Positions 46,876-56,231 of a stretch of DNA of 64,000 bases are shown here, in pieces. Numbering within the stretch: position 1 is the first letter of the stretch; every line of letters begins with the position of its first letter. Position numbers and translations under genes: made by a program. Source of the DNA: M0108 sp044228795. Its GTDB lineage: Bacteria > Pseudomonadota > Gammaproteobacteria > Chromatiales > Chromatiaceae. The stretch is from positions 1 to 64,000 of the forward strand of contig JBGAUE010000007.1 in assembly GCA_044228795.1 (NCBI GenBank), read 5' to 3'. The notes under the pieces are model-generated. The model was not told the DNA's origin, made no database searches, and saw only the letters and a list, made by a program, of their open reading frames with translations.

Positions 46876-48536
46876 CCGGCGTCAAAGGGGTTGCGTGGCC
46901 GCTGATCCTTCAGCGGCATGACTTGGACGTGGGGCTCGGGGTGGGGCTCCGGCATTAAGCGGGTGCGACGCACCCGCCTGCGCTTGTGGGGTATGAGCGG
47001 GAGGCGCCCAGGCGGGGTGAAGAAGAGGCCGGCCAGAAAGGCAAAATAGGCCAGATTGGCCGGGGTATGAAGATTATAGTCGCTAAAGGCATGGCCAAGC
47101 AGGAGAGCCAGGCCAATACCAGCACCGATCTGGAGGGAACGAAAGCTCGACCATTCGTCACCGGTCATGAGCCGGGACCACTGGCGCGCATACAAGACGA
47201 GGAAGATGAGGATCAGGACCAGCGCCCAGACGCCCGTCTCGTAAAGCGCCTCCAGATAATCGTTATGGGCATGATTGATGAACCATTGCCCCAGCGCGAC
47301 GGGCTGATGGATGGGAAAGGCGTCCGGATAGGTGCCAGGCCCGCTGCCCAGGGGCAGGAGGGTACCCACGCCGTCGAAGCTGGCGGCGGCGAGGGGCCAG
47401 CGGGCATCCGAGACCATATCGCCCACCGCGAACCGATCGAGCACGGGGGCGAGCCCCAGGGCGGCGGCGAAGCCAATGGCCAGGGTGATCAGGCGCCCTA
47501 CCAGTCCGAAGGCGCCCCTGCCGCCAAGGTGGGAGGCGAAGAGCAGCGCGGTCAGGACCATGCCGAGCATGGCCATGGCGATACCGGTGCGGGAGCGCGT
47601 GACGACGATACCCACCACAAAAACCAGGACCAGCAGACCCAAGGCCAGGCTGGGACGCCCGCCGGCCCGCAGGATGGCAATGGCTTTCTCCCGCCAACCC
47701 TGGGCATGGTGGTGATGGTGTTTAGGCCCACGTCCGAAATGGAAGAGAAAGAGGGCCAGGGCGAGGGGGAAGATCATCTCCAGCATGCCGGCGAGATGGT
47801 TGCGATTACGGAAGGTGCCGGAGGCGGCGCCGCCCCGTGGCACCCATTCGGCAAGGCCGTAATCCACGCCGCTGGTGGCGGTGGCGAACTGGAAGAGACC
47901 GATCACCACCTGCGGCACGGCGACCGCGAAGAGCAGGTAGACGAGGGTCATGGCGCCCCTTTCCCCGAGCGAGCGGGTCCCGAGATAGACGCCGATGGGG
48001 ATCAGGCTGAGCAGCCAGGCGGTTTCGGTGGCGAAGGGGTGGAGGGAGATGGGGCGGGCCGCGGCCAGGGCACTGGGGGAGATTGTTACAATGGCCTGTG
48101 CATAGGCCTCGCGGCCGGGGAGATAGGCCAGAACCCAGGCTGGCCAAGGGATGAGATAAAGGAGGGGCGCCAGAAAGAGAGCGCCGAGGAAGAGGCCTTC
48201 GCCCGTCCTGAAGGCGGCCCCTTGCGGGCGCCATAGTGTCAGGCCGATCAGGATGAGTCCCAGCCATTGCAACAGAAGCCGGGGTAATAGGTCGAGTCCG
48301 CCATTGAAAAGGGGGGCGACGATAAACAGGAGGGCGAGGGTGCCCAGGCTGAGGCGCGTCCCCGGATCCCTCCAGGGGCTCTGATCCCAGCGGGCGTCGG
48401 GTTGCGAGCTTGTGCTGGTCTGCAAGTTGGCTGCTCCAGGGGATGCGGTAAGGCCCGTCGTGCCATTAGGGAATTGCGGGCAATTATGGCATTGGGGTCC
48501 GATCAGGCGCTGGACTAGCTTAACGGTTGGTGCCAT
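46872..48536 (-). CDS. O-antigen ligase/polymerase-like membrane protein (Wzy_C)
   Basis: 554 residues, ten or more membrane helices. The large periplasmic segment contains the Wzy_C signatures 'VPRGGAASGTFRNRNHLAGMLEM' and, further on, 'LPLGSGPGTYPDAFPIHQPVALGQWFINHAHNDYLEALYETGVWALVL', where the conserved H-N-x-Y/W-x-E motif is typical of WaaL and Wzy_C polymerases. It should transfer or polymerise polysaccharide from undecaprenyl pyrophosphate. An unusual 'HHHHH' stretch sits in a cytoplasmic loop. Divergent from the wza-like gene with only 46 bases between, so their promoters must overlap. Confidence 0.85.
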   Translation of the reverse strand: MAPTVKLVQRLIGPQCHNCPQFPNGTTGLTASPGAANLQTSTSSQPDARWDQSPWRDPGTRLSLGTLALLFIVAPLFNGGLDLLPRLLLQWLGLILIGLTLWRPQGAAFRTGEGLFLGALFLAPLLYLIPWPAWVLAYLPGREAYAQAIVTISPSALAAARPISLHPFATETAWLLSLIPIGVYLGTRSLGERGAMTLVYLLFAVAVPQVVIGLFQFATATSGVDYGLAEWVPRGGAASGTFRNRNHLAGMLEMIFPLALALFLFHFGRGPKHHHHHAQGWREKAIAILRAGGRPSLALGLLVLVFVVGIVVTRSRTGIAMAMLGMVLTALLFASHLGGRGAFGLVGRLITLAIGFAAALGLAPVLDRFAVGDMVSDARWPLAAASFDGVGTLLPLGSGPGTYPDAFPIHQPVALGQWFINHAHNDYLEALYETGVWALVLILIFLVLYARQWSRLMTGDEWSSFRSLQIGAGIGLALLLGHAFSDYNLHTPANLAYFAFLAGLFFTPPGRLPLIPHKRRRVRRTRLMPEPHPEPHVQVMPLKDQRPRNPFDAG

Positions 48537-48582
48537 CCTGGCATCTACCCGACTCTAGTCTGACCGAAGTGTGCCTCCCAGC

Positions 48583-49410
48583 ATGACCCTGCCTCGTATC
48601 ATACCCCTTACGCTGTTCCGACTTGGTCTGTGCGTATTGTTTTTCGCGGGGCCGCTAATGCTGCTCTCCGGCTGCGAGACACACCCAGGGGCTGGACAGT
48701 GGAATCAGCCGGGGGATCGCCAAGAACCAGCCTTCGACATCATGGGTCAGACCGCCTCTGCGCCGCCCCCCGGCGCCGAATTGATGCCAGCCATCATAGG
48801 CCCCCCGCCCGATCCCAGTTTCGAGGACCTCATCTACCACATCGGGCCCTATGATGACTTAAAGGTGGAGGTCTTCGGGGTGCCGGAACTCTCGACCGAG
48901 GCTCAGGTGAATCTACAAGGCCTGATCGCCCTGCCCCTGCTGGGCCCCGTCGAGGTCAATGGTCTGACACCCCGCGAGGCCGAGGAGGAGATCAAGCGCC
49001 AGCTCGCCAGCCGCTATATGCGCGACCCCCGGGTCATCGTCTATGTGAAGAATTCGGCCAGCCTGAACGTGACCATCACGGGGGCGGTGGGCTCCCAAGG
49101 GGTCCAGCCGATCCGGGGCCGCAAGACCTTGACGGATATTCTGGCCCAGGCCGGAGGGGTCACGCCCCTCGGCAAGGAGCACCAGGTGGTGCTATACCGT
49201 GGCGAGGGCCCCGCCGGCATGGCCAGTGAGGGCAAGATGCGCGCCTATGTGATCGATTACCAACAGATCCTCGATGGCAAGATGCGCGATCCTCTGGTGG
49301 TGGGCGATGATCGGATTTATGTCCCATCCTCGGGGCTGGCGATCTTTTTCAGCCCTCTCGTCAATATCCTCCAGACTTGGGCGCTGCCCGCGGCGCGCGG
49401 GGGCTATTAG
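48583..49410 (+). CDS. Polysaccharide export outer-membrane lipoprotein (Wza/OPX family)
   Basis: 275 residues from ATG 48583 (GTG 48571 possible). Signal with lipobox 'LMLLSGC'. The Poly_export domain starts 'YHIGPYDDLKVEVFGVPELSTEAQVNLQGLIALPLLGPVEVNGLTPREAEEEIKRQLASRYMRDPRVIVYV', followed by an SLBB domain 'VTITGAVGSQGVQPIRGRKTLTDILAQAGGVTP'. OPX proteins form the outer-membrane channel for capsule or exopolysaccharide. The next gene, 8 bases on, is the matching Wzc-type co-polymerase/kinase, which supports the function. Confidence 0.9.
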   Translation: MTLPRIIPLTLFRLGLCVLFFAGPLMLLSGCETHPGAGQWNQPGDRQEPAFDIMGQTASAPPPGAELMPAIIGPPPDPSFEDLIYHIGPYDDLKVEVFGVPELSTEAQVNLQGLIALPLLGPVEVNGLTPREAEEEIKRQLASRYMRDPRVIVYVKNSASLNVTITGAVGSQGVQPIRGRKTLTDILAQAGGVTPLGKEHQVVLYRGEGPAGMASEGKMRAYVIDYQQILDGKMRDPLVVGDDRIYVPSSGLAIFFSPLVNILQTWALPAARGGY

Positions 49411-49418
49411 TTAGTACC

Positions 49419-51734
49419 ATGCCCCCCTATCTCCCTGATCCTCGCCTCTCCTATCCCCTCCCCGCCGGCGGTGACCAGGCCTTTACACGCCCCGCGGATC
49501 TGGCAATGCCGCCCTTCGGGCCGGGGGGTATGGATGAGGAGAAGCCCCTGGACCTGCGGCGCTATGTGGGAATTCTTCTACATCGTAAATGGCTGTTGGT
49601 CTTCTCGGTGATCATGGCTCTGATCGTGGGTCTGGTGCTGACCATCCGCGAGACACCCATCTACCGCGCCACCACCGTGGTGGAGGCCCGACCTCCAGCC
49701 GCCAGTCCTTTTGGCTATAACGACTATTCGACCTTTGCGATCGGACAGAACTTTCAGGGCGATCAGGTCCAACTGTTGCAAAGCGCCGCCCTCGCGGAGC
49801 GGGTCGCCCGGGACTTCCGCATCGAGATGCCAGCCCTTGCGGATAAGGCCGCGGAGGGCTTTTTCGCGGAGATGGTCGCGACCTTCGACGCCTGGCTCGC
49901 GCGCGGCGAGAATACCGATTCGGCCGTCGGCGAGCCAATGACGGGCCCGGCGGATAACGCGCGGGCCGCCAACCAGGCCAGCGTCGAGCAGGCGATTCGC
50001 GGTCGTCTGCAGGTAGCGCCGGTTCCGCAGACCAACCTGCTCAAGATCTCCATGGATGATGAGAATCCGCGCCGCGCCGCCGCCCTGGTCAATGCCGTAG
50101 CCAAGACCTACATTGCCATGAACTCGGAACGGCGGTTTCAAAACACCAATAAGACCCAGGACTTCTACGACACTCAGGTGCGCAAGACCCGCGCCGAACT
50201 CGAGGACCTGGAACGTCGGTTGATTGCCTATGCACGGGGCAAGGACCTGGTGAATCTGGATAACCTGCTGGAATCGAATGAACAGGAGTTCAGCCAACTC
50301 AAGTCACAGTTCTTCGATGTGGAACAACGGCTGTTCCAGGCGGAGGCGAAATTTCGGGCGGTGCGGGAGGCCGGTGGCAACGGGGGCGAGGATTTTCTCA
50401 AGAGTGAGGTGATCCAGCAGTTGAAGACCCGTCGGGCCCAGCTCGATGACGAATATCAGCTAAATCTGAAGGTATTTCTGCCGGAATATCCCAAGATGAT
50501 ACAACTGCATGGTCAGATCGAGGCCATCGATACGCAGATCAAGGACGAGTCGCGGGCGATCGCGAAAAGCATCGAGATCGCATACGAGGCGACCCGGCGC
50601 GAACATGAGTCTCTGGCGCAACGGGTGGCGGAGGGGCGTAAGGCGCTCCTGGAGATGCGGGATCAAACCGCCGACTACAACGCCCTCAAGCGCGAGCAAA
50701 GGGCCCTGCAGGCCGTCTATGACGGCCTCATGGGCCGGATCAAGGAGGCGGGTATCGTCGCCGATGTCAGCGTCAATAACGTGTTGATACTGGACGTCGC
50801 CAGCGTCCCCTCCGAGCCTTACACCCCCAACTTGCGGGCCAACCTGACCAAGGCGCTCGGCGTGGGGCTGGTGATCGGTGTCTTGCTCATCGTCCTGATC
50901 GAGAACCTGGATGATTCGGTGAAATCCCCCGAGGATGCGGAAAAGTTGCTGGGCGTGCCGCTCTTGGGAAGTTATCCCTTGATCAGGCCCCTGATTGGCC
51001 ATGACCAAAAGGAGGATCCCACGCCCTTGGGGCTGCTCTGTAACGCCAAGTCGCCACTCGCGGAGGCCGCCCGGTCCCTGCGGGCCACGCTCTTGTTCGC
51101 CTCGGCGGACGGGGCGCCCAAGGTCCTGAATTTCACCAGCGCGGCCCCCGGCGAGGGCAAGTCGGTCGCCTGTTTCTGCACGGCCATGGCCTTCGCCAGG
51201 AGTGGTGCCACGGTGCTCTGCATCGATGGCGATCTGCGCAATCCTTCCTTGCATCATATCTTTGATGTTCCGAACCACCTGGGCTTGAGCAATCACCTCG
51301 TCTCCGACATCCAGCCCGGGGAGATCGCCCTGGCCACCGAGGTGGAGGGGATGTACCTTATCACCAGCGGCCCCTTACCGCCGAATCCGGTGGAGTTGCT
51401 CTCAAGCCCTAAGATGTCGGAACTGCTGCGCCTGGCGGCGGAACGCTTTGATTTTGTTTTCCTCGACTCCCCGCCCGTTCTGGGTCTCGCCGATGCCCCC
51501 TTGCTCTCGGCCATCGCGGGGGCCACCCTTTTTGTGCTGGAGCCCGGAAAAACCCGTAAGGTCGCGCTGCGGGACAGTATCAAACGCCTGCGCGCCAGTC
51601 ATGCGCATGTGATTGGGGCTGTCTTCCAGAAGCTCGACCGGCACGGCTCAGGCTATGGCTACGGTTATCAGTACAACTATCAATATATGTATGGATACGG
51701 GCAATCCGACAAGCAAGACCTGGAGCCAGCCTAG
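49419..51734 (+). CDS. Polysaccharide co-polymerase with BY-kinase domain (Wzc/ExoP-like)
   Basis: 771 residues from ATG 49419. Wzz domain: 'DLRRYVGILLHRKWLLVFSVIMALIVGLVLT' is the first membrane span, a long coiled coil follows ('KTRAELEDLERRLIAYARG..'), and the second span lies near residue 490 ('ALGVGLVIGVLLIVLIENLDD'). The kinase domain has Walker A 'SAAPGEGKSVACF' (about residues 577-582), Walker A' 'VLCIDGDLRNP' and Walker B 'FVFLDSPPVLGLADA'. The C-terminus is a Tyr cluster 'GYGYGYQYNYQYMYGYGQ' for autophosphorylation. It controls chain length together with the adjacent Wza. Confidence 0.93.
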   Translation: MPPYLPDPRLSYPLPAGGDQAFTRPADLAMPPFGPGGMDEEKPLDLRRYVGILLHRKWLLVFSVIMALIVGLVLTIRETPIYRATTVVEARPPAASPFGYNDYSTFAIGQNFQGDQVQLLQSAALAERVARDFRIEMPALADKAAEGFFAEMVATFDAWLARGENTDSAVGEPMTGPADNARAANQASVEQAIRGRLQVAPVPQTNLLKISMDDENPRRAAALVNAVAKTYIAMNSERRFQNTNKTQDFYDTQVRKTRAELEDLERRLIAYARGKDLVNLDNLLESNEQEFSQLKSQFFDVEQRLFQAEAKFRAVREAGGNGGEDFLKSEVIQQLKTRRAQLDDEYQLNLKVFLPEYPKMIQLHGQIEAIDTQIKDESRAIAKSIEIAYEATRREHESLAQRVAEGRKALLEMRDQTADYNALKREQRALQAVYDGLMGRIKEAGIVADVSVNNVLILDVASVPSEPYTPNLRANLTKALGVGLVIGVLLIVLIENLDDSVKSPEDAEKLLGVPLLGSYPLIRPLIGHDQKEDPTPLGLLCNAKSPLAEAARSLRATLLFASADGAPKVLNFTSAAPGEGKSVACFCTAMAFARSGATVLCIDGDLRNPSLHHIFDVPNHLGLSNHLVSDIQPGEIALATEVEGMYLITSGPLPPNPVELLSSPKMSELLRLAAERFDFVFLDSPPVLGLADAPLLSAIAGATLFVLEPGKTRKVALRDSIKRLRASHAHVIGAVFQKLDRHGSGYGYGYQYNYQYMYGYGQSDKQDLEPA

Positions 51735-51775
51735 AGGGCAGTAAACCCTGATTGCCCCGGCGAGGAACCGCTGAG

Positions 51776-53101
51776 ATGCCACCAAGACTCCTGATTGTTC
51801 GTCAAGCCTTACTCCTGGGGATACTCGCCTTCCTGGCGTGGCGGATCACAGCCTTGGGCGTCGCGAGCATCCAGGTCGAGGCCATGGACAGCCGTGGCGA
51901 GGCTGCCGCGCGACGGGCACTCGATTGGTACCCTGGACAGGCCGCGGCCCTCTATCGACTGGGCGTCAGCCTGCTTCGGGAGGATATCGGGAAGGCGGAA
52001 GACCTGCTCGCCGAGGCTTATTTCAATAATCTGACCGATCCCACCCCACTCCGGGTGTTGGCGGGCGTGGCCTTGGCACGCGAGGATGCCACGCGAGCTG
52101 ACCTGCTGATCCAGCAGGTGGATGCCTTACGCCCCGTGAACCCCCAGTCCCAACGGGATCTGGGTCGGTATTGGCTGGAACGGGGGCGAGCCGACCTGGC
52201 CTTTCAACACTGGTCGCGAGCCATCCAGGCCAATCCAGGGTTGGCGCCCGGCCTATTCGAGACCTTTCGTGAACTGCTCAAGGACCCCGGGATGGACGAG
52301 GCCTTTCAGTCGATCACGCGCGATCCACCCGCCTGGTGGCTGGATTTTTTTGCGGACACGGCGACGCGTGGCAAGGATGTGGCAACCCTCCGGCGGCTCT
52401 ACCAAATGCGGCGGGAGTCGGTCGATGCACCTTTGACGCTTGCCGAACGTCAACATTACTACCAGCGTCTGCTGCGCGAGGAGTTCTACGAGGATGCCTA
52501 TCTGGCGTGGGTGAACAGCCTGAATGCCGGGCAACGGCAGCAGCTTGGCTTTTTGTTCAATGGGGATTTCGAGCTGCCCCTGACTGGACTGGGTTTTGAC
52601 TGGCAGGTCGACAGGAGCGATCGCGTCGAGATCGGTCGCGCGGCCTTTGAGGGGGATAACCGTCAGGCGCTGCGGCTGCGCTTTCGGCTCATGCGCACCC
52701 CCTTCAAGCATCTGACTCAACCCCTGTTGCTGAGCCCGGGGACCTACGAGGTAGTGGGCTCCTACCGGGGCCTGGAGCTGATGACCGACGAGGGTTTCCG
52801 TTGGGTGGTCCGCTGCCGCGTCCCTGATCAAACCCTGCTCGGGGAAAGCGAGCGCATTTTCAGCGCCGATACCTGGACCCCCTTCCGCTTTCAGATCGAG
52901 GTACCCGCAGCCTGCATCTATCAGGAGATCCGGCTGGTCTCGGCCGCTGGAACGACAACGACGACCGCAACGGATGGCGAGCTATGGTTCGATGGGATGT
53001 CGCTCCAGCGCATTGACGGACTGTCGCCGCCGGCCCGGGCACGGCTGGAGGCCGCGAGATGGGAGGAGCAGGCCGCCAAGCCGGGGACCGGCCCTAGATA
53101 A
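51776..53101 (+). CDS. TPR-type envelope protein with C-terminal beta domain
   Basis: 441 residues from ATG 51776, 41 bases after the BY-kinase. One N-terminal anchor ('ALLLGILAFLAWRITALGV'), then helical TPR-like repeats ('AAARRALDWYPGQAAALYRLGVSLL', 'RDLGRYWLERGRADLAFQHWSRAIQANPGLA'), then a beta-rich region from about residue 265 beginning 'FLFNGDFELPLTGLGFDWQV', resembling carbohydrate-binding jelly rolls in exopolysaccharide loci. It may organise the export machinery or bind polymer in the periplasm. No exact family identified. Confidence 0.65.
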   Translation: MPPRLLIVRQALLLGILAFLAWRITALGVASIQVEAMDSRGEAAARRALDWYPGQAAALYRLGVSLLREDIGKAEDLLAEAYFNNLTDPTPLRVLAGVALAREDATRADLLIQQVDALRPVNPQSQRDLGRYWLERGRADLAFQHWSRAIQANPGLAPGLFETFRELLKDPGMDEAFQSITRDPPAWWLDFFADTATRGKDVATLRRLYQMRRESVDAPLTLAERQHYYQRLLREEFYEDAYLAWVNSLNAGQRQQLGFLFNGDFELPLTGLGFDWQVDRSDRVEIGRAAFEGDNRQALRLRFRLMRTPFKHLTQPLLLSPGTYEVVGSYRGLELMTDEGFRWVVRCRVPDQTLLGESERIFSADTWTPFRFQIEVPAACIYQEIRLVSAAGTTTTTATDGELWFDGMSLQRIDGLSPPARARLEAARWEEQAAKPGTGPR

Positions 53102-53158
53102 ACTGCCCCCGCGGCCCTGCCCTGCCCTGCCGACGGCACTGGGGGCGCCGGGCGGGGG

Positions 53159-54157
53159 CTACCAGGAGTATTTGGGGTTTGCCTTGCCCGCCAGGGCGGG
53201 ATGCGAGGGATATCCCACTGCAACACCCACAGCGGGCCTGAAGAAGAACTGAGAGACCTTGGAAAGATTCTTGAGGGCCAAGGTCACTAACCCGCCAACC
53301 CGATTCGCCCGCAGCGCCCGATAATCCTCCCAGGACTTACGCAGGATACTGAACAGGGAGCGATTACTGACCCCACCCAAGCGCATGTGGACCATGACAT
53401 TGGGTAAATAGACGACCTTGCCCCGAGGCTGGCTCAAGAGCCGCAGCATCAGGTCATAATCCGCCGCGATCTGGTAGGTCGGATTGAAGCCCCTGATGCG
53501 ATCATAAACCTCACGACGCAGATACAGGGTGGGGTGCGGTGGCATCCAGCCCCGGTGCAGCAGGGACCGTGAAAAGGCGCATGACCGCCAGTAGCGGATC
53601 ACCTGGCCAGGATCACGCCTTTTCACATACAGGAGATCGCCGTAAATGGCTTCAACCGCGGGATCGGCAAAGGCGGCGGCGACGCGCCGGAGCACATGGG
53701 GATCGGCATAGAGGTCGTCGCTATTCAGAAAGCCGACAATATCGCCACTCGCCCGCGCCAGGCCCTTGTTCAGGGCATGGTAAATGCCTTGATCCGGCTC
53801 GCTGACCAACACATCCAGATGGTCGCGGCACTTCTCCAGCTCCGCCAGAGTCCCGTCCGTGCTGGCCCCATCAATGATGATGTGCTCGTGATGACCATAA
53901 GACTGCCTATGCACGGAGGCCAGGCACTCGGCTAAGGTGTCCACCGAGTTCTTGGTCGCGGTGATGACGGAAATTTTTAAAGGCGCGGCTGTTACGCGAT
54001 GGGGGCGAAGCTTGCGAACCCTGGGCCGACCCGACAGATGCAACGCGTGCAGCGGCTTACTCAAGGAAACCGCTTCGCCACTGGTATTGGGCGCAGGAGA
54101 ATGCAACCGATCGGGAGACATGAATTGAGCCCAGGGATGAGCAATGGGGCGATCCAT
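53159..54157 (-). CDS. Family 2 glycosyltransferase (WcaA-like)
   Basis: 332 residues from ATG 54157; ATG 54121 would cut twelve residues, and the family core begins later at 'LKISVITATKNSVDTLAECLASVHRQSYGHHEHIIIDGASTDGTLA'. 'SEPDQGIYHALNKGLARASGDIVGFLNSDDLY' contains the DXD equivalent (NSDD), and 'HPTLYLRREVYDRIRGFNPTYQIAADYDLMLRL' is the acceptor region. This group transfers a sugar to an O-antigen or colanic-type repeat unit. An AT-rich upstream region (54160-54230) may hold its promoter. Confidence 0.87.
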   Translation of the reverse strand: MDRPIAHPWAQFMSPDRLHSPAPNTSGEAVSLSKPLHALHLSGRPRVRKLRPHRVTAAPLKISVITATKNSVDTLAECLASVHRQSYGHHEHIIIDGASTDGTLAELEKCRDHLDVLVSEPDQGIYHALNKGLARASGDIVGFLNSDDLYADPHVLRRVAAAFADPAVEAIYGDLLYVKRRDPGQVIRYWRSCAFSRSLLHRGWMPPHPTLYLRREVYDRIRGFNPTYQIAADYDLMLRLLSQPRGKVVYLPNVMVHMRLGGVSNRSLFSILRKSWEDYRALRANRVGGLVTLALKNLSKVSQFFFRPAVGVAVGYPSHPALAGKANPKYSW

Positions 54158-54262
54158 TTAGAGAAATGATTGTGACACATAACCGCGGGAATGAAAACCG
54201 ACATTATTGAATGCTAATATACCGAAAGTGCCATCCGGAGCACCCGCCAACCTAGTCCCCGG

Positions 54263-56053
54263 TCAGCCCCCACCACCCTTATCCAGATGGCGCTGGAGCC
54301 AAAGTTCCAGTAAAGCCAGATGCCACAGCTTATTGCCGCGGATGCGGGTGTGGTGCATATCCGGAGCGGCGAGGAGCTGATCCACATAGGCCCGCTGGTA
54401 GATACCGCGTTCGCGGCAGGCGCGGGAGTTTACCAGATCCCGCATCAGGGCGAGAAAGTCGCCGCGCACATATTTAAGGGCCGGCATGGGGAAGTAGCCC
54501 TTGGGCCGGTCGATGACGGCATCAGGCAAAAGGCCCCGGGCCAAGGCCTTGAGGGGGTATTTGCCACCCTCGCGCAACCTGATAGCGGCGGGACAGCGGG
54601 TCGCCAGTTCCACCAGTTCGTGGTCGAGGAAGGGTACCCGCGCCTCCAGACCCCAGGCCATGGTCATGTTGTCCACCCGCTTGACCGGATCATCGACGAC
54701 CAAAGTCGTGACATCCAGGCGCAGGACGGCGTCCACCAACTCCTCGGCGCCCGTCTGGTCCAGGAGATCGGCCATGAGGAGGCCGGTGTGGTCCGGTCCG
54801 GCCTGGTTCGGGGCTGCCAGGCGCAGGAACTCGGCGTGATCCCTGTCGAAGTAGTGCTGGCGGAAGGTCTCCAGCCAGGCCCCCTTATCCGCCCCGGCCA
54901 GGCGTGGATACCAGAAATAGCCACCAAAGACCTCGTCCGCCCCCTGGCCGGACTGGACCACCTTGATCTCCCGGGATACCTGCTCGCCGAGCAGATAGAA
55001 GGCCACGGCGTCCTGGCCAAACATAGGCTCGGTCATGGCATCCACCGCCTCCGGTAGGCGGCGCAGGACCTCGGCGTTGGGGACGTGGAACCGGTGATGC
55101 CGGGTGGCGTAGCGCGCCACCACGAGATCCGAGTACTCGAACTCGCTGCCGGCCTCCTCCGGGGTGTCCTCGAAACCCACCGAGAAGGTGCGGATGTCGG
55201 GCACCCCCAGCTCCGCCAGCAGGGCCACCAGCAGGCTCGAATCCAGGCCGCCGGACAGCAGGACCCCTACCGGCACGTCGGCCACCTCCTCGCGGCGGCG
55301 AACGGCCTGGCGCAGGGCGGCGCCGATGGCCTCCACCCACTCATCGGCGTTGGGGATGGGGTCCGGGCGGATGTCCGCCAGACTCCAGTAGGGGCGCTCG
55401 GTGGCAGTACCATCGGCGTCAATGCGCAGCCACTGGGCCGGGGCCAGCTTGCGGATGCCGGTCAGGATGGTGCGTGGCGCCGGCACCACGGCATGGAGGG
55501 TGAAGAGGTGATGCAGGGCGATGGGGTCGATGGCGGTATCCACCCCACCCGCCGCCAGCAGGGCCTGGCTGCTGGAGGCAAACCGAAACCGCCTGGCATC
55601 ACGGGTCCAGTAAAGGGGCTTGACCCCGAAGCGGTCCCGGGCGAGGAAGAGGACGCGCCGCCCCAGGTCCCAGAGGGCGAAGGCAAACATGCCGTGCAGA
55701 CGCTCGACGCAGCCCTCGCCCCAGGCGTGCCAGGCCTTGAGGATGACCTCGGTATCCCCGTCGGAGAAGAAACGATAGCCCTGGGCTGTCAGTTCCTGGC
55801 GCAACTCTCGATAGTTGTAGATAGCCCCGTTGAACACCAGGGCCAGACCCAGTTCGGGGTCCACCATGGGCTGATTGGAGCGGATGGACAGGTCGATGAT
55901 GGCCAGGCGGCGATGGCCGAAGCCCAGGCTGCCATCGCTCCAGCTCCCGCCATGATCCGGCCCTCGCCGCCGGATGCGCGCCATCATGCTCTCCACCGCC
56001 GCCAGGTCCGCCGGGGCGCCGTCGAAGCGCAACTCACCGCAAATGCCGCACAT
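54263..56053 (-). CDS. asnO: N-acetylglutaminylglutamine amidotransferase-like (AsnB family)
   Basis: 596 residues. Cys2 glutaminase N-terminus 'MCGICGELRFDGAPADLAAVESMMARIRRRGPDHGG', 'GHRRLAIIDLS', 'FNGAIYNYRELRQEL'; synthetase PP-loop 'VLLSGGLDSSLLVALLAEL'. Blocks 'KVVQSGQGADEVFGGYFWYP', 'DDPVKRVDNMTMAWGLEARVPFLDHELVELA' and 'DRPKGYFPMPALKYVRG' are characteristic of the amidotransferase that makes the osmolyte N-acetylglutaminylglutamine amide (NAGGN). Its partner, the Ngg acetyltransferase/ligase, is usually adjacent but is not in this window. It differs from the glycan-cluster asnB at 16910. Confidence 0.8.
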   Translation of the reverse strand: MCGICGELRFDGAPADLAAVESMMARIRRRGPDHGGSWSDGSLGFGHRRLAIIDLSIRSNQPMVDPELGLALVFNGAIYNYRELRQELTAQGYRFFSDGDTEVILKAWHAWGEGCVERLHGMFAFALWDLGRRVLFLARDRFGVKPLYWTRDARRFRFASSSQALLAAGGVDTAIDPIALHHLFTLHAVVPAPRTILTGIRKLAPAQWLRIDADGTATERPYWSLADIRPDPIPNADEWVEAIGAALRQAVRRREEVADVPVGVLLSGGLDSSLLVALLAELGVPDIRTFSVGFEDTPEEAGSEFEYSDLVVARYATRHHRFHVPNAEVLRRLPEAVDAMTEPMFGQDAVAFYLLGEQVSREIKVVQSGQGADEVFGGYFWYPRLAGADKGAWLETFRQHYFDRDHAEFLRLAAPNQAGPDHTGLLMADLLDQTGAEELVDAVLRLDVTTLVVDDPVKRVDNMTMAWGLEARVPFLDHELVELATRCPAAIRLREGGKYPLKALARGLLPDAVIDRPKGYFPMPALKYVRGDFLALMRDLVNSRACRERGIYQRAYVDQLLAAPDMHHTRIRGNKLWHLALLELWLQRHLDKGGGG

Positions 56054-56111
56054 AGATCACCGCCTCCCAGTTATAAAACGCCTCATTGGGCAATTGTTGG
56101 CTTCCGGGTCT

Positions 56112-56199
56112 GGTGGCGCCTGGCAGGGGACGCCGTGAATCCGGCCCTGGAGGCTTGACGACCGCATCCCTGCGGTCGACACCCCCGCCAGGCGCCACC
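56112..56199. repeat. Nested inverted repeat
   Basis: GGTGGCGCCTGGC (56112-56124) pairs perfectly with GCCAGGCGCCACC (56187-56199); inside is CGACCGCA-TCCC-TGCGGTCG (56159-56178), a perfect 8-bp hairpin. It lies between two minus-strand genes and has no T tract. It may be a mobile palindrome or a rho-independent-like barrier after the oxygenase gene. Confidence 0.6.
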
Positions 56200-56231
56200 C
56201 GACCCTCATCTGCTAGGCGCCTGGGCTACCT

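Noticed and set aside
46986..48236. 416-codon plus-strand open frame
   Set aside because: It is antisense to the O-antigen-ligase-like gene, has a low-complexity Gly/Glu/Arg-rich translation and no family motifs; a GC-rich shadow.
55085..56158. 357-codon plus-strand open frame
   Set aside because: Antisense to the NAGGN-type amidotransferase and without family features.
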